Below are positions 58,273-64,000 of a stretch of 64,000 nucleotides of DNA, piece by piece. The notes beneath the pieces were generated by a model. It had not been told where the DNA came from and did no database searches. It saw nothing but the letters and a program-made list of their open reading frames with translations. The DNA is from Sulfuricurvum sp. GTDB lineage: Bacteria > Campylobacterota > Campylobacteria > Campylobacterales > Sulfurimonadaceae. How positions within the stretch are numbered: the stretch's first letter is position 1; each line of letters opens with the position of its first letter. Location: the NCBI GenBank assembly GCA_030696775.1, contig JAUYRN010000005.1, positions 124,001 through 188,000 on the forward strand, given 5' to 3'. The translations under genes and the position numbers were made by a program.

Positions 58273-58291
58273 ACGAGGCGTTAAATGTTAA
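58273..58291. repeat. 19-bp inverted repeat, right arm
   Basis: ACGAGGCGTTAAATGTTAA, exact reverse complement of 57218-57236. Together the arms bracket a 1036-base interior with the nuclease gene. Confidence 0.85.
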
Positions 58292-58403
58292 TACTGAAAT
58301 TTTTATATGCCCAAATTTTCATCCCGTATGGGTTTGAGAATTCTTAATCTATAACTTCACCACTCCTCAGAAGGTGTCGAACCATTCAAAATATTTTATC
58401 AAG

Positions 58404-58419
58404 TGCCATAAATTATTCC
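58404..58419. repeat. 16-bp direct repeat, copy at the end of the membrane protein gene
   Basis: TGCCATAAATTATTCC, identical to 56479-56494. It includes the TAA of the membrane protein gene at 58413. The sequence past it on the island side (ATGGCACTTGATAAA) does not continue as the uup gene. Confidence 0.75.
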
Positions 58420-58736
58420 GTAGGTGTGGAGATGGTAAAACAGGTATTACGTGAGAGATACCATGTCGCGATGGCATAATCTGTATATGGATATTCACTC
58501 TGTGATGGAGGTATGGAATCATGAAGCAGTTTGGAACGAATGATCCCAAAAATGATAAAGCCCAACAGCAATGAGCCAATAGCAATAAACCAATCGCTTT
58601 TCAACCATACTAAAAGGGCTAAAGCGTAATTTCCATAGCTCAAAGCCCATCCCAAACAACGTGCCATAAATCGACACCTGCGTGTCGGAAGGGTTGGGGT
58701 TGGGTCAATGTGGAAGGTAAAAGGTTCATTATTCAT
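58413..58736 (-). CDS. Small two-helix membrane protein after nasA
   Basis: 107 aa. Two hydrophobic segments (about 30-46 and 49-66: LSYGNYALALLVWLKSD; FIAIGSLLLGFIIFGII) inside polar ends; the N terminus is Pro-rich (TFHIDPTPTLPTRRCRF). It begins 22 bases after the nasA stop and is likely cotranscribed. Family not recognised. Before insertion of the island its stop would have abutted the uup start. Confidence 0.6.
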   Translation of the reverse strand: MNNEPFTFHIDPTPTLPTRRCRFMARCLGWALSYGNYALALLVWLKSDWFIAIGSLLLGFIIFGIIRSKLLHDSIPPSQSEYPYTDYAIATWYLSRNTCFTISTPTE

Positions 58737-58758
58737 AGGGCGAATTATAGCGAAATAG

Positions 58759-60786
58759 TCATATCCTTTTTGTACTTAGGGTGACTTGTGCAGATTTTAA
58801 AGCAGTTTGAAATGAAAAAGGGTCGTTAATGGTGGGGACTAACGTATTTATGGGAGCTTTCGGATAACCAAAAGGGGCAAAAAGATGGCGTGAAGCGAGT
58901 TCTCCAAAACGAATAGGCAACTCAAGCTGTCCAAGTTCATTGGAAACTATAACGCTGTCACCTTCATTTAGATTCATCGCAAGCGCTTCGGAAGCATTCA
59001 TAAGCAGATATGGATGTTCTTCATCTTTTAGGAGTTCATCGACCAAGCCTGTTCGGGTCATGGTGTGCCATTGTTTTTTGGTTCTCCCTGTAATCAGGAC
59101 ATAGTGTTCATCAGCAAGAGTTAAAGTGGAGGATATGATGGGGTGAAACTGTACTTTACCCGATGTTGTTGGAAATGTCTCATCGGTATAAAGGCGTTCT
59201 CCTCCCCATTGATAGGAGAGGGTGTCATACTCTTGTGTACTTTGGTCGCATAATCGTTTTGCAGTTAGGGCTTTATACTCATCGTACACGTCTTGGGTAT
59301 TAGGGTACTCAAATCCGCGCAATCCTAGTTTTCTGGCAATATCACAAATAATATCAAGGTCGCTTTTCGCTCCCGATGGCGGAGATTTAAACGGACGTAC
59401 GCGTTTGATGAAACGTTCTGAATTGGTCATGCTCCCCTCTTTTTCGCCCCATCCGAAAGTTGGCAATACCAAGTTTGCTAATGCAGCTGTTTCGCTGAGG
59501 GTGCAATCTTGAACGACTAAAAAAAGATCAGGAGATTCAAGTGCATGTTTCGTTTTTGCGACATCGGGCAAACTTAGGAGAGGATTGGTGCAAGCGACCC
59601 ATAAAAATTTGATTTTATCGCAGAGTATGGAATCTACGGTTTCGGTAATGGTGATTCCTACCTCTGGTGAGATGGCATTTTTCGGAAGATTCCAGTGAGT
59701 TTCACAAGCGATTCGGTCATCTCGATTACGAACATCACGGTATCCGGGTAGGGCATTGGAGAGATAGCCTGTCTCTCGTCCTCCCATGGCATTGGGCTGA
59801 CCTGTCAGAGATAAAGGTGAGCCTTTAGCAGCATTTAGCCTGCCTGTTGCTAAAAAGAGATTGATAAAACCTATGTTGCGCATCACTCCATCTTGTGCTT
59901 GATTGAGTCCTTGACACCACAGACCGAGTATTTTTTTATCCGATCCCAGCGCTTGAAGGAGTTGTTCGGAGGCTTCTATAGCTAAACCGCACGATTTGAT
60001 GGCATCGAGATAGGGAGTTTTAAGGGCTTCGACCAGAGTGTTTTCAAATCCTTGCGAGGAACGTTGGATGAAATCGATGTCGCACTCATTTCGTCGGTAA
60101 AGTTCACCTAAGAGAGCATTGTAAAATAGGGTATCGCTTCCGCTGTGCAGACCAATCCAAAGATCACTTTTTTGCGCCGTTTCGGTACGGATAGGATCAA
60201 TAGTGATGATGAGTGTATCGGGATGAGATTTTTTACGTGCCAAGATGCGTCGAAACACAATCGGATGTGCCCATGCAGGGTTCGAACCGCTGATGAGTAT
60301 CACATCGGCATTATCAATGTCTTGGTAATTACCTACGGGGCCGTCGCTTCCAAAAACCATTTTGTGGGCTGTCACGGCGCTTGCCATACAGAGTCGTGAG
60401 TTGGCATCGACGTTGTTGGTTCCTAAATGTCCTTTTATCAATTTGGTAAAAAGATAGCTCTCTTCAGTCAGAAGCTGTCCTGAGAGGTAAAAATAGAGCT
60501 CTTCTTTAGAAAGAGTCGTAATATTTTGAGCAACAAGATCGATGGCTTTATCCCAAGAAATCTCTTGAAATTGGTGAGTTTTATCTTCGCGATACAAGGG
60601 TGCATGTAGACGTGCGGTATCAAGCGCTTTTGCCATTTGAATCGGTTTAAAACATAAATCTCCTAAGGTGGAGGGATTGCTTTTGTCCCCTTTGACTCGG
60701 ACACCTTTATCGCTGCATTCTACATTTAAAGCACACCCAGTACCGCAAAATGGGCATCCTGTAGAGATTGGCTGTAATGTTTCCAT
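58759..60786 (-). CDS. nasA: Assimilatory nitrate reductase catalytic subunit NasA-like
   Basis: 675 aa molybdopterin-guanine dinucleotide enzyme. N-terminal [4Fe-4S] site Cys11, 14, 18 and 45 (GCPFCGTGC...LCFK), then conserved SRLCMASAVTAHKMVFGSDGPVGNYQDI and LVLPTFGWGEKEGSMTNSERFIKRV. No Tat signal, so it is cytoplasmic, unlike NapA. Adjacency to nirA and cobA supports nitrate reduction for nitrogen assimilation. No flavoprotein or electron-transfer subunit is next to it; reduced ferredoxin is the likely donor. ATG 60786, directly after the nirA stop, is preferred over GTG 60795. Confidence 0.85.
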   Translation of the reverse strand: METLQPISTGCPFCGTGCALNVECSDKGVRVKGDKSNPSTLGDLCFKPIQMAKALDTARLHAPLYREDKTHQFQEISWDKAIDLVAQNITTLSKEELYFYLSGQLLTEESYLFTKLIKGHLGTNNVDANSRLCMASAVTAHKMVFGSDGPVGNYQDIDNADVILISGSNPAWAHPIVFRRILARKKSHPDTLIITIDPIRTETAQKSDLWIGLHSGSDTLFYNALLGELYRRNECDIDFIQRSSQGFENTLVEALKTPYLDAIKSCGLAIEASEQLLQALGSDKKILGLWCQGLNQAQDGVMRNIGFINLFLATGRLNAAKGSPLSLTGQPNAMGGRETGYLSNALPGYRDVRNRDDRIACETHWNLPKNAISPEVGITITETVDSILCDKIKFLWVACTNPLLSLPDVAKTKHALESPDLFLVVQDCTLSETAALANLVLPTFGWGEKEGSMTNSERFIKRVRPFKSPPSGAKSDLDIICDIARKLGLRGFEYPNTQDVYDEYKALTAKRLCDQSTQEYDTLSYQWGGERLYTDETFPTTSGKVQFHPIISSTLTLADEHYVLITGRTKKQWHTMTRTGLVDELLKDEEHPYLLMNASEALAMNLNEGDSVIVSNELGQLELPIRFGELASRHLFAPFGYPKAPINTLVPTINDPFSFQTALKSAQVTLSTKRI

Positions 60787-60787
60787 T

Positions 60788-62686
60788 TTATTCACCCGTT
60801 TCGAATTTTTTCAGTTCAATAACGATTTCGGTAAATACTTTCGATCGTGTCAGAGGATTAGGCTCTACCATTTTTTCGAGTATCGTTGCGTAGCGTGCAA
60901 GTTCGGAAGATTTATGACGGTAGCTTTTTTTCTCTTCTGCGAGAGGCTCATCGGTATCGTAAGGCTTATTTTGTGTGGCTCCATAAATGATAGCGCAACC
61001 AAATTCAAAAATCTCATCTTGTTCTTTGTGTGAACCGCCATGATGCTTGAGATTAAATGACAGCAGTGCTTCGAGTTTATTTTCCAGACGCATTTGTCGG
61101 TTCCATCGCATCAAAAATCCGATAGAAGCATTGGTATAACGCACTTGCAAACGGAGAATGAATTTTTCCAAACTCTCTTTGCTGACGCGCAAGTCACGAT
61201 ATTGACGCATGAGTTCCGCAACGTATTCACGTGCGTGCTCTAAGACGATTCCTTTTAGTAAGAGATGTCCTTCTCCACCCTCGCCACTGAGTGTTCCGCC
61301 GATGAAAATATCGACACCCAAGACTGTTTTTCCATTATAAGGAGTTTTGCAGCCCAAAAAGCCTAAATCTCCTGCACCGTGAATACCGCATCCTTTGACA
61401 CATGCGGACCAATACAAACGCATTTTTGCATCTTCCATCGGTACTTCACGCGATAAATACTCTCCCATTTTTATGGCATCGGGTTTGTTGGGAATGACAC
61501 CAAATGGACAATGTTCGGTTCCTGCACACGCGATGAGGTTTGCCATATAGGGAGAGGGACGGTTTGGATATTTGACAAATAACGGTAAGGCTAGTGCCGT
61601 AGTTTCATCCATGATTCCTGTAATGATGAGGTTTTGCTCGATGGTGAGACGAATGGCACCGTTTTGAGAGGCAGCAATATCGGCAGCATCGCTCAAATCA
61701 CTTCCGCTAAATACACCTGATGGGACGGCCGAGTAGAGGGCAAATGACCCGTCTTTGAGAGAAACTTTTCCGTAATGATCGCCTCCTTCGAGGCAGCTGA
61801 GAGTCTCGCCTGAGAGAGGCATTGTGTGAGAAAGTTGCTCTTCGATAGCGTTTCTAAATTCTGCCATTCCGACGGCTTCGATGAGAAAAACAAGACGATT
61901 TTTATTGCGATTGTCCCGAAAGCCGTATTTTTTAAAGAGTTGTACGACTGCTTTAAAAACGTTAACCGTTTCATGAGGCAGGACAAACATATCGGCACTT
62001 TTTGCCAATGTTCCGACACGTCCGCCTAAAAAGAGGTTAAAACCATATACGCCATCTTTTTGTGCGAGAGTTAGGGCAAAATCCTGACCGAAGATATTAC
62101 AGCGATTGGATAGGGAGCCATTGATTCCAATATTGAATTTACGAGGAAGTGTTGTAATCCACGCTTCATTTTTCAAAAATATTTTTTGAATTTCTTGCAT
62201 GATGTGAGAAGAGGAGATGATATTGTCCATCGCCAACCCATCGAGAGGATCGATGAGAATATTACGGAAGTTATCCACACCCGTTTGGTAGCTTGTAAGA
62301 CCGACGCTTTCCAGCAGACTTAGTGCTTCAGGTATATTTTCAATGGTGATGTAGCGTAATTCGATCTGCATACGTGTTGTGATGTCGATGTAGTCTTGAC
62401 CAAAACGTGTTGCTACATCGGCTAGTGTCTGTGCTTGTTCTACACTTAAAGCCCCACCGGCAATACGTACCCGAATCATAAACTTTTCAGGGGTAGCCGG
62501 ACGGTCAAAGACACCGAAACTTTTGAGGACGAAATCCTTGTCTTCGTCGGTGATGGAAGCATACCCTGTTTTGGAATATCCGATCAGTCGTTCCCATGCC
62601 TCTGAGGCACTAAAAGCATCTTTGATAGTTTCGGTTTTGTGTCGTTTGGCACTGCGTGCTTCATTAGCCTGCATTAGCGATGTCAT
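60788..62686 (-). CDS. nirA: Siroheme nitrite/sulfite reductase, NirA-like
   Basis: 633 aa. The siroheme-[4Fe-4S] ligands follow the C-x5-C...C-x3-C rule: Cys387/Cys393 (CAGTEHC) and Cys429/Cys433 (CVKGC). Earlier half-domains have FMIRVRIAGGALSVEQAQTLADVATRFG and RQTGVDNFRNI-like TGVDNFRNILIDPL. In the context of nasA it is best called ferredoxin-dependent nitrite reductase; sulfite reductase is the alternative. A C-terminal extension of ~100 residues after the fold is unusual. ATG 62686 after AAGGAGACC is chosen; the longer frame to 62917 overlaps cobA and looks non-coding. Confidence 0.85.
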   Translation of the reverse strand: MTSLMQANEARSAKRHKTETIKDAFSASEAWERLIGYSKTGYASITDEDKDFVLKSFGVFDRPATPEKFMIRVRIAGGALSVEQAQTLADVATRFGQDYIDITTRMQIELRYITIENIPEALSLLESVGLTSYQTGVDNFRNILIDPLDGLAMDNIISSSHIMQEIQKIFLKNEAWITTLPRKFNIGINGSLSNRCNIFGQDFALTLAQKDGVYGFNLFLGGRVGTLAKSADMFVLPHETVNVFKAVVQLFKKYGFRDNRNKNRLVFLIEAVGMAEFRNAIEEQLSHTMPLSGETLSCLEGGDHYGKVSLKDGSFALYSAVPSGVFSGSDLSDAADIAASQNGAIRLTIEQNLIITGIMDETTALALPLFVKYPNRPSPYMANLIACAGTEHCPFGVIPNKPDAIKMGEYLSREVPMEDAKMRLYWSACVKGCGIHGAGDLGFLGCKTPYNGKTVLGVDIFIGGTLSGEGGEGHLLLKGIVLEHAREYVAELMRQYRDLRVSKESLEKFILRLQVRYTNASIGFLMRWNRQMRLENKLEALLSFNLKHHGGSHKEQDEIFEFGCAIIYGATQNKPYDTDEPLAEEKKSYRHKSSELARYATILEKMVEPNPLTRSKVFTEIVIELKKFETGE

Positions 62687-63440
62687 GTGCGGTCTCCTTG
62701 ATTTCATGGATGTATTTTGGAAGTTTGGATTCGAGTGCGACGACATCACCAAAAATGATGATGGCAGGTTTGGGTGCTTTTTTGGCAGCTTTAGGCAAAT
62801 CCAACAGGGTTGTGATAATCGTGCTTTGATGTTCTGTTGTGGCATTGGAAACGATAGCGACATTGAGCGCAGGGTTAATCCCTTTTTCCAGTGCTTCGGC
62901 TGTGATTTGCTTTGCACGGCTCAGTCCCATCAAAACGATCGTTGTATGGTGCTTCATGTTTAGCAAGGGTATCCATTCCAAGTTCACACGATCACCTGCT
63001 AGATGAGCGGATACAACCGACATTCCAGTAGCATATCCGCGTGCAGTCGGGGCGATTCCGGCTGAGAGCGGACCGCAGAGTGCTGAAGATATCCCCGGAA
63101 TTACTTCGGTATGAATACCACATTCAGCGGCATAAATGGCTTCTTCCGTTCCTCGTCCGAAAATATAAGGATCACCGCACTTAAGACGACCGACATTCAA
63201 ACCGCTCAGGGCATATTTGGCAATGAGGATATTAATCTCCTCTTGGGTTGAGCTGTGGTGACCTTTTTCTTTTCCAACGAAGACGACTTTAGTCTGCAAC
63301 GGAATCAAATCAATAATCTCTTGGGTAAGGAGATGATCGATCAAGGCAATATCGAGTTTTTGAATGGTTTTTAGGGCTTTGAGGGTTAGTAAATCGGCAT
63401 CTCCCGGTCCGCATCCAATCAAATAAAGGTGTCCGCTCAT
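62664..63440 (-). CDS. cobA: Uroporphyrinogen-III C-methyltransferase
   Basis: 258 aa SUMT. YLIGCGPGDADLLTLKALKTIQ at the start, LKCGDPYIFGRGTEEA, VIPGISSALCGPLSAGIAPTARGYATGMSVVSAH and TTIVLMGLSRA are all standard. Makes precorrin-2 for siroheme, the cofactor of the next gene. Overlaps nirA by 23 bases. The last residues (KETAHDIANAG) match the usual tail. Transcribed divergently from the siroheme synthase gene. Confidence 0.93.
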   Translation of the reverse strand: MSGHLYLIGCGPGDADLLTLKALKTIQKLDIALIDHLLTQEIIDLIPLQTKVVFVGKEKGHHSSTQEEINILIAKYALSGLNVGRLKCGDPYIFGRGTEEAIYAAECGIHTEVIPGISSALCGPLSAGIAPTARGYATGMSVVSAHLAGDRVNLEWIPLLNMKHHTTIVLMGLSRAKQITAEALEKGINPALNVAIVSNATTEHQSTIITTLLDLPKAAKKAPKPAIIIFGDVVALESKLPKYIHEIKETAHDIANAG

Positions 63441-63541
63441 CGTATTTTCCTTATTAGGACTTTTTAATCTTCAAAATAATAGTGTAAAATGAGGGTTAGA
63501 AATGCAATAGATTGATTATTTTTTAAGCATAAAGGAATGTT

Positions 63542-64000
63542 ATGGCACTTTTCCCCATGTTCGTTGATTTGAAAGATCAAGATTGTCTCGTAATCGGTGC
63601 GGGTGAAGTGGCGCTTCGTAAGATTGAGCAACTGGTGAAGTTCGTACCAAACCTCACGGTCATCGCACCTGCTGTCCATGAAGAGATATATCAATTAGCA
63701 CATGATCATTCAATCGTCATTATCCAGCGTGAGTATGATTTGGAAGATTGTGAAAATCGATTTTTGGTTATTGGTGCGTTGGATGATCTACGTGAGCAGG
63801 AAAAAATTTATGCTGCTTGTATGACATTAAAGATTCCCGTCAACTGTGTCGATTCTCCGGCATTGTGCAGTTTTATTTTTCCTGCTTTGATTGTTGATGG
63901 AGATTTGTGTGTAGGGATTAATACGTCGGGGAAGGCACCTGCCGTGAGTTCAGCGTTGCGTCAGTATCTTACGGCTCTTATTCCTAAAAGAATTTCAAAA
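63542..64000 (+). CDS. Siroheme synthase N-terminal domain protein (precorrin-2 dehydrogenase/ferrochelatase), partial
   Basis: Open to the window end, 153 codons. LFPMFVDLKDQDCLVIGAGEVALRKIEQLVKFV is the NAD-binding start, and PVNCVDSPALCSFIFPALIVDGDLCVGINTSGKAPAVSSALRQYL is the CysG/Met8 active-site region. With cobA it completes the route from uroporphyrinogen III to siroheme. AAAGGA ribosome site, and a -10-like TAAAAT near 63484. The 101-base divergent gap to cobA probably contains both promoters. Confidence 0.88.
   Translation, partial: MALFPMFVDLKDQDCLVIGAGEVALRKIEQLVKFVPNLTVIAPAVHEEIYQLAHDHSIVIIQREYDLEDCENRFLVIGALDDLREQEKIYAACMTLKIPVNCVDSPALCSFIFPALIVDGDLCVGINTSGKAPAVSSALRQYLTALIPKRISK

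Larger units (their letters stand above)
56495..58403. mobile_element. Inserted 1.9-kb island: toxin-antitoxin pair plus VRR-NUC nuclease
   Basis: The interval between the two 16-bp direct repeats holds a RelE/ParE toxin, its antitoxin, a VRR-NUC nuclease gene with 19-bp terminal inverted repeats, and a cloverleaf repeat. Removing it would place the membrane protein stop (GAA TAA) four bases before the uup ATG, a normal operon junction. No transposase or integrase is encoded, so movement would need a helper in trans. Boundaries are inferred from the repeats only. Confidence 0.55.
58064..58412. other. Non-coding stretch with hairpin repeats upstream of the nuclease gene
   Basis: No gene seen. 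It contains the cloverleaf-like repeat, the right arm of the 19-bp inverted repeat and the second 16-bp direct repeat, with A+T-rich sequence between. The minus-strand promoter of the nuclease gene is presumably here; no convincing TATAAT was found near the start. Confidence 0.6.

Noticed and set aside
62687-62917. Longer N terminus for the siroheme reductase
   Set aside because: This stretch lies in the out-of-phase complement of cobA coding sequence, reads as low-quality protein, and the ATG at 62686 has a good AAGGAG site.

Overview
The window reads as chromosome from a Campylobacterota (epsilonproteobacterial) bacterium, most likely a Sulfuricurvum/Sulfurimonas-like sulfur or hydrogen oxidiser. 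This rests on the protein families and local gene orders (tolB-pal-cpoB; dapC-hypothetical-murC-mutS2; metY-metX-xseB; an atpB apart from the other ATP synthase genes), low G+C with Lys/Ile/Glu-rich proteins, and promoters recognisable mainly by a -10 TATAAT box. The genus is inference; there is no rRNA gene in the window.

Layout. 1-6.3 kb: end of the Tol-Pal envelope operon (tolB, pal, cpoB), slyD, a P-loop/Fis-type protein, fabD, a nitrilase-family amidase, mtnN and a ttcA-like tRNA thiolase. 6.3-12.2 kb: mutY, yigZ, a DUF3137/lemA pair, an AI-2E-type permease and small envelope proteins. 12.2-12.6 kb: a minus-strand tRNA cluster (Lys, Glu, Val, Asp). 12.7-25.7 kb: cinA, then plus-strand housekeeping genes (ileS, a 39-aa membrane peptide, gatA, guaB, metY, metX, xseB), a probably inactive nitrilase homologue, an orphan sensor kinase and a ThiF/MoeB-type enzyme. 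25.7-33 kb: cytochrome c and Ala-rich lipoproteins, polysaccharide deacetylase, dapC, murC, mutS2. 33-37.2 kb: an accessory segment behind mutS2 (unknown gene, selO, PQ-loop-like membrane protein, a sirtuin stub, a secreted basic protein) ending in a decayed second copy of the mutS2 3' end. 37.3-45.6 kb: Sel1-repeat protein, ligA, an NDH-2-like oxidoreductase, tlyA, ribF, cytochrome c, atpB and a possibly frameshifted acetyltransferase gene. 45.7-48.5 kb: a very AT-rich AAA-ATPase/HNH pair resembling the Septu (PtuA/PtuB) anti-phage system. 48.5-56.5 kb: thiE-like, gatB, a K+ channel with a separate RCK protein, gpsA, small proteins and an ABC-F ATPase (uup-like). 56.5-58.4 kb: a compact island with a RelE/ParE toxin-antitoxin pair and a VRR-NUC nuclease gene. 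58.4-64 kb: nitrate assimilation and siroheme genes (nasA, nirA, cobA and a divergent siroheme synthase cut by the window end).

Most notable. (1) The 1.9-kb toxin-antitoxin/nuclease island sits between two exact 16-bp copies of the uup start region, as if inserted exactly at the junction of two genes; inside it, the nuclease gene is bracketed by a perfect 19-bp inverted repeat and preceded by a cloverleaf-like repeat. (2) The Septu-like pair lies between a damaged acetyltransferase gene and thiE. (3) The mutS2 3'-end relic marks the far edge of another accessory segment. (4) The nitrilase homologue beside xseB lacks the Lys and Cys of the catalytic triad. All family assignments are from reading the sequence; no database search was run.
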